Shown piece after piece: positions 1 through 7,795 of a DNA stretch of 64,000 bases. The DNA is from an uncultured Blautia sp. (GTDB lineage Bacteria > Bacillota > Clostridia > Lachnospirales > Lachnospiraceae): positions 1-64,000 of the forward strand of contig URVB01000013.1 in assembly GCA_900551075.1 (NCBI GenBank). The letters run 5' to 3'. Position 1 is the stretch's first letter; each line of letters starts with the position of its first letter. Under the pieces are notes generated by a model. The model did not search any database and had not been told where the DNA came from. It worked only from the letters and a program-made list of their open reading frames with translations. The position numbers and the translations under genes are program-made.

Positions 1-883
1 GCCATGATGCAGATGTCATCATGCTTGCAAATATGCCACTGGATGTATCAGTAGTAGAAAATTCAGATACTCTCAAATTTATTGATGTTGCATTTACAGG
101 AGTGGAGCATATTCCTATGGATGCAGCGAAAAGAAAAGGGATTGCAGTAGGTAATGCCTCAGGCTATGCTACTCAAGCTGTTGCAGAACTTTGCATCAGT
201 TTTATGATCGAACTTTTAAGAAATGCGAAACAAACAGAAGAAAGCTGCCGTAATGGTGGTACAAAAGCAGGTCTGGTCGGCAATTTACTGTATGGAAAGA
301 CGGTGGGAATTGTTGGAGCAGGAGCTATTGGAAAGAAAGTAGCAGCACTCTGTAAAGCATTTGGGTGCAAGGTGATTGCATACAACAGAAGCAAAGTGTC
401 TGATTCTGCTATTGATGAACAGATGTCATTAGAGGAATTGCTAAAACAAGCTGATATTGTTTCACTGCATTGTCCTTTAACTGAGCAGACGAAAGGAATG
501 ATAGGAGAGGCGCAGCTTGCAATGATGAAGAAGTCAGGATTCCTTATTAATACCGCGAGAGGTGCTGTTGTTGATTCTATGGCTTTGGCAAGCGCATTGC
601 AAGAAGGTGTGTGATTGCAGGTGCTGCCTGTGATGTATTTGAGAAGGAACCGCCGTTGGATAAAAATCATCCTTTGCTGCATAGCCCCAATATAATTGTA
701 ACCCCACATATTGCGCTTGCTTCTGTGGAGTCAATGGAACAAAGGGCAGAAATTATGTTTCAAATTTTGTACTCCTGGCTTGAAGGAAAACAGATCAATC
801 CCGTTCGATTAAAGAAAGACTATAGCGGAGAGGATAATCATAGAAAACAGCACCTCTTTATAACAAGTTTGATTATGTTATAA
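1..883 (+). pseudogene. D-2-hydroxyacid dehydrogenase, 5' partial and frameshifted
   Basis: NAD-dependent D-2-hydroxyacid dehydrogenase, a family that reduces 2-keto acids or oxidises D-hydroxy acids in the cytoplasm. The reading frame is already open at base 3 (HDADVIMLANMPLD), so the start lies left of the window. Visible family landmarks are the nucleotide-binding GKTVGIVGAGAIGKKVA, the INTARGAVVD strand with the catalytic Arg region, ACDVFEKEP with the catalytic Glu region and TPHIALAS with the catalytic His. The frame is interrupted: frame one stops at 612-614 just after ALQEG, and the rest (IAGAACDVFEKEP onward) continues in another frame. The junction has three GT units; two would give an uninterrupted QEGVIAGAACDVF. 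A two-base slippage or a sequencing error explains it. The tail of the frame runs into the terminator hairpin, ending at 883. The exact substrate cannot be told. Confidence 0.85.
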
Positions 884-897
884 AGAAGTGCTGTTTC
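842..897. terminator. bidirectional terminator between convergent genes
   Basis: A long inverted repeat pairs CAGCACcTCTTTATAAC (848-864) with GTTATAAAGAaGTGCTG (877-893) around a 12-base loop. The right arm is followed by TTTCTT and the left arm is preceded by AGAAA, so it can work for the dehydrogenase on the plus strand and the spore-protein gene on the minus strand. The last codons of the dehydrogenase frame lie inside it. Confidence 0.75.
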
Positions 898-947
898 TTA
901 TTAGCTTATGCGCTGTGCATAGTTATGCGGATTTTGCAGATGCTATT

Positions 948-1181
948 TTACATCTGTCCCATGCCGCTCTGGCTTCCGGAAGACATCTGTCTTTCCTGTG
1001 CCTCGATCATTTTCTTAACCATATAGCCGCCTACGCTTCCGTTCTGTTTGGAAGTCAGGTTTCCGTTGTATCCGTCTGTAAGCGGTACACCGAGTTCGTT
1101 TGCTACCTCAAATTTGAAACGGTCTAATGCACCCTTTGCTTCCGGTACAACTGCTCTGTTAGAAGAAGTATTGTTTGACAT
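948..1181 (-). CDS. alpha/beta-type small acid-soluble spore protein
   Basis: 77-residue alpha/beta-type SASP, a DNA-binding protein that coats the chromosome of dormant spores and is cut by the GPR protease at germination. It shows both family blocks: a first helix region with KFEVANELGVPL (the GPR-type cleavage site, residues about 23-34) and a second block NGSVGGYMVKKMIE (about 47-60). The N-terminus is Asn/Ser rich and the C-terminus is a short Ser/Gly/Met tail, both usual for the family. The ATG at 1181 is preceded on the minus strand by an AAGGAGG-like site (plus bases 1189-1198). Upstream is a sigma-G-like promoter, which fits forespore expression. The gene shows that the organism sporulates or descends from a sporulating lineage. 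Confidence 0.93.
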   Translation of the reverse strand: MSNNTSSNRAVVPEAKGALDRFKFEVANELGVPLTDGYNGNLTSKQNGSVGGYMVKKMIEAQERQMSSGSQSGMGQM

Positions 1182-1227
1182 GATTCATTTCCTCCTTGGT
1201 TGTTTTTGTTATTTGGTGTTACAATCC

Positions 1228-1256
1228 TAGTATGTCAAATTATAAAAATAATACAC
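1228..1256 (-). promoter_or_regulatory. candidate sigma-G/sigma-F promoter of the SASP gene
   Basis: On the minus strand CATACTA (plus bases 1228-1234) matches the forespore sigma-G -10 consensus exactly. Seventeen bases further upstream is GTGTA (plus 1252-1256), a 4/5 match to the GHATR -35 consensus. The start codon lies 47 bases downstream of the -10 element. SASP genes are classic sigma-G targets, so position and gene agree. This is a motif match by eye, not a scored search. Confidence 0.55.
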
Positions 1257-1334
1257 TGGCATTTGTTGCAACAAATGGAAAGAGCTGACAAATTATTAAC
1301 TTTCTATGAAGTTTGTATATTTTGCAAGATTTAA

Positions 1335-1363
1335 TTGCACTTTTTTTAGCAAGTTGTTATAAT
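1335..1363 (+). promoter_or_regulatory. sigma-A promoter of mgsA-rsmD-coaD
   Basis: TTGCAC (1335-1340), a 17-base spacer and TATAAT (1358-1363). It lies about 60 bases before the mgsA start in otherwise AT-rich DNA, and should drive the mgsA-rsmD-coaD transcript. The opposite direction is served by the SASP promoter. Confidence 0.75.
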
Positions 1364-1425
1364 ATGTACAATGTTATGATTATGTAACAAAAAATAATGT
1401 ATTGGTGAAAATGGAGAGGTGAACC

Positions 1426-1821
1426 ATGAATTTAGGTATTATCGCACACAACAGTAAAAAAGTTCTCATCGAAGATTTTTGTATCGCCTATAAGAATATT
1501 CTCGCCAAGCATGAGGTCTATGCTACGGGGACTACCGGAAGAAGAATCGAAGAGGCAACCAGTTTGCATGTACACAAATTTTTAGCCGGCAGCATTGGTG
1601 GGGACAAGCAGTTTATGGAAATGGTGGAACGTCAGGATTTGGATATGGTAATTTTATTTTATAATCCCGTTATGATTGATCCGAAGGAACCGGATATTAC
1701 GGCAATCGTAAAGCGCTGCGATCAGTATAATATTCCGGTAGCAACAAATATCGCTACAGCGGAGCTGTTAATTCTCGGTCTTGCACGCGGCGATCTGGAT
1801 TGGAGACTGAATTTAAAATGA
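1426..1821 (+). CDS. mgsA: methylglyoxal synthase-like protein
   Basis: 131 residues, the usual length for methylglyoxal synthase, which turns dihydroxyacetone phosphate into methylglyoxal and phosphate. The fold signature is clear: IIAHNSKK, YATGTTGRRIEEAT, SGP-like AGSIGGDKQ and NIPVATNIATAE. The catalytic Asp of GGD is kept (D60, equivalent to E. coli D71) and so is D90 (E. coli D101). However the residues aligned to E. coli D20, D91 and H98 are N9, N80 and K87, so the active site is not canonical. A strong GGAGAGG site precedes the ATG. The stop overlaps the rsmD start as ATGA. The family is certain; activity as a synthase is an inference that the substitutions weaken. Confidence 0.85.
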   Translation: MNLGIIAHNSKKVLIEDFCIAYKNILAKHEVYATGTTGRRIEEATSLHVHKFLAGSIGGDKQFMEMVERQDLDMVILFYNPVMIDPKEPDITAIVKRCDQYNIPVATNIATAELLILGLARGDLDWRLNLK

Positions 1822-2384
1822 GAGTAATAGCAGGAAAGGCAAGGCGCCTTCAGCTTAAAACCGTCCCTGGTATGGATACTAGACCTACTACGGATCGTAT
1901 CAAAGAGACGTTATTTAATATATTACAGCCGGAGCTTCCGGACTGCCGTTTTTTGGATTTATTCAGCGGAAGCGGGGCAATCGGCATCGAAGCATTGAGC
2001 CGTGGAGCAGAGGCGGCTGTATTTGTGGAAAAAAATCCCAAAGCATGTGCCTGCATCAGGGAAAATCTTTCATTTACAAAACTTCAGGAACATGGTAAAC
2101 TGCTGAACATGGATGCTTTGCAGGCACTGCGTTTTCTGGAAGGAAAAGGTGTATATGACTGCATTTTTATGGACCCTCCATATGAAAAGGGTCTGGAGGC
2201 GCAGGTTTTGGAGTATTTGTCCGGCAGCAGTCTTGTGGATGAAAACACGCTGTTGATTGTTGAGGCAGATTTAAAAACAGATTTCGCTTATGTGGAATCC
2301 ATGGGCTATCAGATTCTGCGCTCTAAAGAATATAAAACGAACAAGCATGTCTTTTTAAAACCAGGAAGATATGAGAGAAAGTAG
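1818..2384 (+). CDS. rsmD: 16S rRNA (guanine966-N2)-methyltransferase RsmD
   Basis: Class I SAM-dependent methyltransferase that modifies G966 of 16S rRNA during 30S assembly. About 188 residues, normal for the family. The start MRVIAGKARR is the standard RsmD N-terminus, with RPTTDRIKETLFNIL following. Motif I is FLDLFSGSGAIGIEALSRGA and the catalytic motif is FMDPPYEKG (DPPY, typical of N2-guanine enzymes). The ATG at 1818 overlaps the mgsA stop by four bases (ATGA), so translation is coupled. A longer TTG start at 1800 is possible in frame but lacks family support. rsmD directly before coaD is the arrangement known from Bacillus (ylbH-ylbI) and many Firmicutes. Confidence 0.95.
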   Translation: MRVIAGKARRLQLKTVPGMDTRPTTDRIKETLFNILQPELPDCRFLDLFSGSGAIGIEALSRGAEAAVFVEKNPKACACIRENLSFTKLQEHGKLLNMDALQALRFLEGKGVYDCIFMDPPYEKGLEAQVLEYLSGSSLVDENTLLIVEADLKTDFAYVESMGYQILRSKEYKTNKHVFLKPGRYERK

Positions 2385-2393
2385 GAAAAGTAC

Positions 2394-2876
2394 ATGGTAG
2401 TAGCAGTGTATCCCGGAAGCTTTGATCCGGCAACTTATGGACATCTGGATGTCATTCAGCGTGCAAGTGTTTCTTTCGATACGGTAATTGTCGGTGTTTT
2501 GCACAATTCTGCAAAAAGTCCGTTGTTTTCTGTGGAAGAACGTGTTAATATATTAGAAAAGGCGACAAAAAATATCCCTAATGTTATTGTAAAGCCATTC
2601 GATGGGCTTTCCGTCAATTTTGCGAGAGAGAACCAAGCGCAGGTAATTATTCGAGGGCTGCGCGCAGTGACAGATTTCGAATACGAGCTGCAGATGGCGC
2701 AGACGAACCGTGTGCTGGCATCGGATGTTGACACCGTGTTTTTGACGACAAGTCTGGAGTATGCATATTTAAGTTCTACAATTATGAAAGAAGTCGCACG
2801 TTTCGGCGGGGATATATCAAAATTCGCACCGCCGGAAATTGTCAAAGCAGTGGAAGCTAAGATGTACGAAAAATAG
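2394..2876 (+). CDS. coaD: phosphopantetheine adenylyltransferase
   Basis: Penultimate step of coenzyme A synthesis: 4'-phosphopantetheine plus ATP gives dephospho-CoA. 160 residues, the normal length. The nucleotidyltransferase signature is complete: YPGSFDPATYGHLDVI near the N-terminus (the T/HxGH motif appears as TYGH), then RGLRAVTDFEYE and the ISSTxxKE-like LSSTIMKEVARFGGDI near residues 125-140. The ATG lies nine bases after rsmD. It is followed by a coiled-coil protein gene 22 bases downstream, probably on the same transcript. Confidence 0.96.
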   Translation: MVVAVYPGSFDPATYGHLDVIQRASVSFDTVIVGVLHNSAKSPLFSVEERVNILEKATKNIPNVIVKPFDGLSVNFARENQAQVIIRGLRAVTDFEYELQMAQTNRVLASDVDTVFLTTSLEYAYLSSTIMKEVARFGGDISKFAPPEIVKAVEAKMYEK

Positions 2877-2898
2877 AGAGGAATAAGGAGAGTATACT

Positions 2899-3525
2899 AT
2901 GAGCAGCAGAATCGAACAAATTATTGAAGAAATTGAGGAGTACGTGGATAGCTGTAAATATCAGCCGTTGTCTACTACCAAGATTGTAGTGAATAAAGAA
3001 GAGATTGAAGAGCTTTTGCGCGAACTCCGTTTAAAAACGCCGGATGAGATCAAACGTTATCAGAAGATTATCAGCAACAAGGATGCGATTCTGGAGGATG
3101 CCCAGGTAAAAGCAGATGGCCTGATTGCTGATGCCCAGGCAAAAGCACAGGAGCTTGTAACACAGCATGAGATTATGCAGAAAGCCTATGCCCAGGCAAA
3201 TGAAACGATCAATGCTGCCAATAAACAGGCCCAGGAAATTCTGGATTCCGCAACCCAGGATGCGAACAGCATCCGTTTAAGCGCGATCACCTATACGGAT
3301 GATATGATGGCGAACATCGGCTCTGTACTGAACCAGACACTGGAAGATGCAGGCGGCAAATACAAAGGCTTTATTGAGGCTTTGCAGAGCTGTCTGGAAG
3401 TTGTCAATCATAACCGTCAGGAGCTTGCTCCACAGACCGCACAGGCTGCAGCCATGTCTACCTCTTATCAGGATGATGCGGATGAGGGAGATGACGCACT
3501 GTTAGACGACTTAGGTGAAAATTAA
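2899..3525 (+). CDS. coiled-coil protein of unknown function (DivIVA/ATPase-subunit-like)
   Basis: 208-residue soluble protein that I do not recognise as a characterised family. The N-terminus (residues 1-50) is charged and ends in a short helix, the middle (about 55-135) is a long Ala/Gln/Lys/Glu-rich coiled coil with repeated QAKAQE/NAANKQAQE patterns, and the C-terminus is acidic (DDADEGDDALLDDLGEN). Such proteins are often labelled V-ATPase subunit H-like or DivIVA-like purely because of the coiled coil. It begins with a good AAGGAGAG site 22 bases after coaD. Its last four bases overlap the end of the convergent ylbJ gene (3522-3525). Linkage to coaD, rsmD and ylbJ suggests a role in cell envelope or division, but this is a guess. 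Confidence 0.85.
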   Translation: MSSRIEQIIEEIEEYVDSCKYQPLSTTKIVVNKEEIEELLRELRLKTPDEIKRYQKIISNKDAILEDAQVKADGLIADAQAKAQELVTQHEIMQKAYAQANETINAANKQAQEILDSATQDANSIRLSAITYTDDMMANIGSVLNQTLEDAGGKYKGFIEALQSCLEVVNHNRQELAPQTAQAAAMSTSYQDDADEGDDALLDDLGEN

Positions 3526-4454
3526 TATAATAATACAAAAACAGCGATTGCGGTTAGAGCGGCATTCAGGCATTTCGCAGCTATATAAGGCATCAGAGAG
3601 AGACGTCTGTCCAGAATGCTTCTTGTCTGTGCCATAATGCAGATTCCGCCGAAGGCAGCCATGGGAATTGAGAGGAGCTGCCTGACAGGATAAGCAAGAC
3701 CGGAAGCTGCAAGCTGATGAAGTCCTGTTGTGATTTCCAGCACCCCCAACAGCAGATATCTTGAAAGCGGTGCAGCCTTCCAGTAATGACTGATGCAGGC
3801 AGATAAGAGGGAAAACAGAAGAATATATCCGCCCAGCCGTGTAATTGTTTCAAATCCGTTCATAATAGAGGCGTCTAAGACAGTTCCAATTGAACTGGTT
3901 ATGGACGTCTCTTTTTTTTGAGGAATTTCGTGGCTTTCTTTGCAGGTATGATTTCTGTATACAACAAAGCGAAAGAAAAGCATACAGAGGATATCGGATG
4001 CTATGAGAATTCCGAGAATTTTTGCGATCGGCGTTCTTTCTTCCAGGCAGATATGCACAAGATAGGTGGTCAAAAAGGCCGGGCTTGCATTGTTGCTGAA
4101 GGTCAGAAGGTATTCGGCCTCACGCTTGCTGATCTTTCCGTATTGGTAGAGATCCGAGGCAATTTTGGCGCCCATGGGATAACCGCAGAGCATGCCGAGT
4201 GCAAAGGCATATGCACCGGAACAGGAAAGTCCCATGCCTTTGTTCCAGAAAATGCGGAATGGAGAAAATATTTTTTCAATTCCGTCTGTATGGATGAGAA
4301 AACCGGTTAAAATAAGAAAGGGAAGCAGAGTGGGGAGCAAGGTATTCAGCCACAGTGTCATTCCTTCCCTGGAGGCCCTGAGAGCCTCCTGCGGATAACA
4401 TAAAAGAAAAAGAAGTAGCAGGAGAATTCCTGCAGCAGCTAATTTACGTTTCAT
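3522..4454 (-). CDS. ylbJ: sporulation integral membrane protein YlbJ-like
   Basis: 310-residue polytopic membrane protein of the YlbJ/nucleoside-recognition (Gate) type. In Bacillus YlbJ is needed for normal spore cortex formation and is made in the mother cell. The N-terminal signal-anchor (residues 5-22) is followed by repeated hydrophobic segments, including TLLPTLLPFLILTGFLIH, AFALGMLCGYPMGAKIASDL and FGGICIMAQT; the conserved GYPMGA and NNASPAF elements are present. The location beside rsmD and coaD matches the ylbH-ylbI-ylbJ order of Bacillus, but here the gene is inverted and convergent, overlapping the neighbouring gene by four bases. A sigma-E-like promoter lies upstream. The assignment rests on fold and synteny. 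Confidence 0.85.
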   Translation of the reverse strand: MKRKLAAAGILLLLLFLLCYPQEALRASREGMTLWLNTLLPTLLPFLILTGFLIHTDGIEKIFSPFRIFWNKGMGLSCSGAYAFALGMLCGYPMGAKIASDLYQYGKISKREAEYLLTFSNNASPAFLTTYLVHICLEERTPIAKILGILIASDILCMLFFRFVVYRNHTCKESHEIPQKKETSITSSIGTVLDASIMNGFETITRLGGYILLFSLLSACISHYWKAAPLSRYLLLGVLEITTGLHQLAASGLAYPVRQLLSIPMAAFGGICIMAQTRSILDRRLSLMPYIAAKCLNAALTAIAVFVLLY

Positions 4455-4477
4455 AAGCGTCCATGTTTTTTTGTTTA

Positions 4478-4504
4478 ATCATATGGCGTAGGATGAAAAG
4501 ATAT
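4478..4504 (-). promoter_or_regulatory. candidate sigma-E promoter of ylbJ
   Basis: On the minus strand the element ATA (plus 4502-4504), a 16-base spacer and CATATGAT (plus 4478-4485) fit the sigma-E pattern ATA-N16-18-CATANNNT. It ends 24 bases before the ylbJ start codon. Sigma-E control of ylbJ is known in Bacillus. The pattern is short, so chance is possible. Confidence 0.45.
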
Positions 4505-4530
4505 GAAGGTAAAAAATGGAGGTGTACCAA

Positions 4531-5982
4531 ATGAGAGTTTTGGAAAACTGTGAACCGAAAAGAGTCTTTTATTACTTTGAGGAAATCTGTAAAATCCCCC
4601 ATGGGTCCGGTAATACAAAGGAAATCAGCGATTATCTTGTGCAGTTTGCAAAGGATCATCATCTGGATTATGTGCAGGATGAGATGAACAATGTTGTGAT
4701 CTATAAGCCTGCATACGAGGGATATGAGGCTGCCCCGACAGTCATCATTCAGGGACATATGGATATGGTTTGCGAAAAACGCCCGGATGTAGCGCATGAT
4801 TTTACAAAGGATGGCCTGAAGCTTTCTGTCGTAAACGGCTATGTTTCTGCAAACGGAACTACGCTCGGCGGGGATGATGGGATCGCAGTTGCATATGGGC
4901 TGGCGCTTCTTGAGAGCACGGATATTCCGCATCCGGCATTGGAAATGGTGATTACAGTTGACGAAGAAATCGGCTTATTGGGAGCAGCAGGCTTTGACTG
5001 CAGTGTTTTAAAGGGCAGAAGGCTGATCAATCTGGATTCTGAGGCGGAAGGAAGCCTCTGGATCAGTTGTGCGGGTGGTCTTTCCGGTATCAGCCGTATT
5101 CCGGTACAGCGTATGGAAGCAGAGGGCGAAAAGCTGGAAGTGAGGATCAGCGGCCTTATGGGCGGACATTCCGGTGCGGAGATTGATAAAAACCGTGCAA
5201 ATGCAAACGTTCTTATGGGAAGGCTGTTGTACAGCCTCAAAAAGCAGACAGATTATGAAATTCGGGCTCTGGAGGGCGGACAGAAGGACAATGCCATTAC
5301 AAGAGAGGCTGCCGCAGAGCTTCTGGTTTCCGCGGATGATGTAGATGCAGCGAAGGCATTTGCAGCAGATATCCAGAAAAAGCTTCGGGAAGAATATGCG
5401 GGAAGTGATGAAAACATCACTGTAACAATAACAGAAAAAGGCCATGCAAAAGAGCCTGTGCTTCATCCCACCAGCCGCGAAAAGGTTCTGTTTTATCTGG
5501 TAAATGTTCCGTTCGGTATCCTAAAAATGAGCGGAACCATTGAAGGATTGGTTGAAACCTCCACCAATATCGGTATTTTGAAGCTTGGTGAGGATGAGTT
5601 CTACGCAAGCTCCGGTGTCCGCAGTTCTGTGGAAGCAGCCAGGGATGCGCTTTCTGACAAAATAGAATATCTGACGGAATTCCTTGGCGGCGAATATGAA
5701 ATCCAGGGCGCTTATCCTGCATGGGAATATCGGAAAAGATCTGCTCTCCGAGACAAAATGGTAGCGGTTTATGAAGAAGTTTATGGTGAAAAACCGAATG
5801 TTGTGGCGATTCATGCCGGTTTGGAATGCGGTCTCTTCTACAAAAAAATAGAAGGGCTTGACTGCGTGTCTCTCGGACCGAATATGAAGGATATTCATAC
5901 CTCAGAGGAGCTTTTGGATATCGCTTCCACAGAGCGCGTGTGGAAATATCTGGTAAAGGTTATGGAAAACCTGAAGGATTGA
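4531..5982 (+). CDS. pepD: aminoacyl-histidine dipeptidase (peptidase D, M20 family)
   Basis: Cytosolic zinc dipeptidase of the M20C group that splits Xaa-His and other dipeptides. About 483 residues, normal for PepD. Metal and catalytic motifs appear in order: IIQGHMDMVCEK (zinc His and catalytic Asp), TTLGGDDGIAVAYGLAL, VTVDEEIGLLGA (catalytic Glu), NLDSEAEG, and the C-terminal HAGLECGLF and HTSEE. The start was placed at 4531 because a perfect GGAGGTG lies eight bases before it; an in-frame ATG 15 bases earlier would put that site inside the coding region. A strong terminator follows directly, so it is probably monocistronic. Confidence 0.94.
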   Translation: MRVLENCEPKRVFYYFEEICKIPHGSGNTKEISDYLVQFAKDHHLDYVQDEMNNVVIYKPAYEGYEAAPTVIIQGHMDMVCEKRPDVAHDFTKDGLKLSVVNGYVSANGTTLGGDDGIAVAYGLALLESTDIPHPALEMVITVDEEIGLLGAAGFDCSVLKGRRLINLDSEAEGSLWISCAGGLSGISRIPVQRMEAEGEKLEVRISGLMGGHSGAEIDKNRANANVLMGRLLYSLKKQTDYEIRALEGGQKDNAITREAAAELLVSADDVDAAKAFAADIQKKLREEYAGSDENITVTITEKGHAKEPVLHPTSREKVLFYLVNVPFGILKMSGTIEGLVETSTNIGILKLGEDEFYASSGVRSSVEAARDALSDKIEYLTEFLGGEYEIQGAYPAWEYRKRSALRDKMVAVYEEVYGEKPNVVAIHAGLECGLFYKKIEGLDCVSLGPNMKDIHTSEELLDIASTERVWKYLVKVMENLKD

Positions 5983-6002
5983 GAAAATCTGTTTAAGTGC
6001 AA

Positions 6003-6031
6003 CCCCGGCTGTTTTTGGCCGGGGCATTTTT
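6003..6031 (+). terminator. rho-independent terminator after pepD
   Basis: CCCCGGC (6003-6009) pairs with GCCGGGG (6018-6024) around an eight-base loop, followed by CATTTTTGG. It lies 20 bases past the pepD stop. Confidence 0.85.
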
Positions 6032-6101
6032 GGTTTCAAATATTTTGGTTCTGGTATGCGGGTGCCTTACATATATTATATAGGATATGGGGAGGTGGGG
6101 C

Positions 6102-6914
6102 ATGCGTTCCAAATGGAAAAGAATTCTGCTGGTCTGGCTGTTTCTGTTGATTTTTGTTCCTGCTCTGCTTCTGGTGTTAAAGGAAAGAAGCCGGGCATCC
6201 TGCCTGAAGCCCGACACCTGTCTGAGCGGAGAATTCCGCAGACAGGAGCTGCATCCGGAGGTATATGACAGGATTTGTAAGCTTGCAGGAGATAGCGGAA
6301 AGTTTGGCGAGATTCTGACTGCAAGCATGCTGAATGGCGGCTTCGCTCCCAGGGAGGTTTCTTCGGACAGTGAACCATATCTGAAATACAAGCCGGAGGA
6401 ATTTTATCAGCTTCAAAGCTGCTATGAGGCAATTTGGGCAGATATTGCCTGCTTTCCGATACCAAGTGATGAAATAACCTATGAGGATAGCTGGCTTTCC
6501 AAACGGAGCTACGGAGGAGAACGGTTCCATGAGGGAACGGATTTGTTTGGAAGGGTAGAGGCGCCGGGATATTATCCCGTCATCAGTATGACAGATGGCG
6601 TTGTGGAGCAGAAGGGCTGGCTGCCTTTGGGCGGTTATCGTATTGGAATCCGTTCTGCACATAACGGCTATTTTTATTATGCACATTTATCGGAATATGA
6701 AAAAGAATTTAAGACAGGGGATACAGTGATGGCTGGTGATATCCTTGGGTATATGGGGAATACCGGCTATGGGGAGGAGGGAACGGTTGGACAGTTTCCG
6801 GTGCACCTGCACCTCGGAATTTACATCCAAACGCCTTTTCAGGAGGAACTGAGCGTAAACCCTTATTGGGTTTTGCGGGCTATGGAGAAAAAAATAAGAA
6901 AGTATACATATTGA
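6102..6914 (+). CDS. membrane-anchored M23 family metallopeptidase
   Basis: About 270 residues. A short N-terminal basic stretch and one membrane segment (residues about 6-25, ILLVWLFLLIFVPALLLVL) place the rest outside the membrane. The C-terminal half is an M23/LytM peptidase domain: HEGTDLFGR (metal-binding HxxxD), YYAHLSEYE, then GDILGYMGNTGYG and the HLHLGIY motif (HxH metal and catalytic site). Such enzymes cut peptidoglycan cross-bridges or act as scaffolds. All expected metal ligands are present, so it is probably active. The start at 6102 was chosen because GGGGAGG sits seven bases upstream; an earlier in-frame ATG at 6087 includes that site. The gene lies alone between pepD and the alarmone synthetase. 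Confidence 0.88.
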   Translation: MRSKWKRILLVWLFLLIFVPALLLVLKERSRASCLKPDTCLSGEFRRQELHPEVYDRICKLAGDSGKFGEILTASMLNGGFAPREVSSDSEPYLKYKPEEFYQLQSCYEAIWADIACFPIPSDEITYEDSWLSKRSYGGERFHEGTDLFGRVEAPGYYPVISMTDGVVEQKGWLPLGGYRIGIRSAHNGYFYYAHLSEYEKEFKTGDTVMAGDILGYMGNTGYGEEGTVGQFPVHLHLGIYIQTPFQEELSVNPYWVLRAMEKKIRKYTY

Positions 6915-6935
6915 TGAGAAATTTTTAAAAATATA

Positions 6936-6944
6936 TGTTATAAT
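6936..6944 (+). promoter_or_regulatory. extended -10 promoter of the alarmone synthetase gene
   Basis: TGTTATAAT is a perfect extended -10 element (TGnTATAAT), 30 bases before the start codon. No convincing -35 hexamer is present at 17 bases, which extended -10 promoters do not require. Confidence 0.55.
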
Positions 6945-6974
6945 GAATGGCAAGTGATTTAAGGAGCGATTGTA

Positions 6975-7784
6975 ATGGAAATACAGTTATGGAGAAGTAT
7001 CTTATGCCCCTATGAATTGGCAGTACGGGAACTGACTGTCAAGTTTGAACATATTATAGATGAACATAAACAGAATGATTTATATTCTCCCATCGAACAG
7101 GTAAGCGGCCGGGTAAAAAGTGTTGCCAGTATTCTGGAAAAAATGCAGCGCAAGCATATCCCTATGGAACGCATGGAGGAAGAGGTAGAGGATATTGCCG
7201 GAATCCGCATTATCTGCCAGTTTGAGGAGGATATCGAAACCGTAGCTTCCATGATTCAGAAACGTATGGATATGCAGGTGAAAAGCGAAAAAAATTACCT
7301 GAAGCATATGAAGCAGAGCGGTTACAGAAGCTATCATCTGATCATTTATTATACGGTAGAGACACTGCAGGGCCCAAAGAAGCTGCAGGCAGAAATACAG
7401 ATTCGCACCATGGCAATGAACTTCTGGGCAACGATCGAGCATTCTCTCCAGTATAAATATAAAGGAGATATGCCGATGCATGTGACAGAACGGCTGAGCA
7501 AGGCTGCGGATGCGATCATTTCCCTTGACCATGAGATGTCTTCGGTGCGCAACGAGATTATGGATGCACAGAATTCGTCTCAGACACAGTCGAATTTGGT
7601 TCGTGATATCTTGAATAATATCGAAAACCTCTATAAGCTTTCCAATAAACGGGAGGTTATGAAGATACAGGATGAATTCCTGCGTGTTTTTAAAACAAAG
7701 GATCTGCAGCAATTAGAGCGCTTCCACAGGCAGCTTGATATCATTGCCGAAGGATACCGTGCGCAGGCGGTATATGAGCATTGA
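6975..7784 (+). CDS. relQ: small alarmone synthetase (RelQ/YjbM-like GTP pyrophosphokinase)
   Basis: 269-residue single-domain RelA/SpoT synthetase without hydrolase or regulatory domains. It makes (p)ppGpp from ATP and GTP or GDP. Conserved synthetase blocks are GRVKSVASILEKMQRK, EDIAGIRIIC, SGYRSYHLIIYY and AEIQIRTMAMNFWATIEHSLQYK. The C-terminal 80 residues form helices likely to make the tetramer. A close promoter with an extended -10 lies upstream, and the stop overlaps a possible TTG start of the next gene, so the two are co-transcribed. Confidence 0.92.
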   Translation: MEIQLWRSILCPYELAVRELTVKFEHIIDEHKQNDLYSPIEQVSGRVKSVASILEKMQRKHIPMERMEEEVEDIAGIRIICQFEEDIETVASMIQKRMDMQVKSEKNYLKHMKQSGYRSYHLIIYYTVETLQGPKKLQAEIQIRTMAMNFWATIEHSLQYKYKGDMPMHVTERLSKAADAIISLDHEMSSVRNEIMDAQNSSQTQSNLVRDILNNIENLYKLSNKREVMKIQDEFLRVFKTKDLQQLERFHRQLDIIAEGYRAQAVYEH

Positions 7785-7795
7785 CAGAGGATGAT

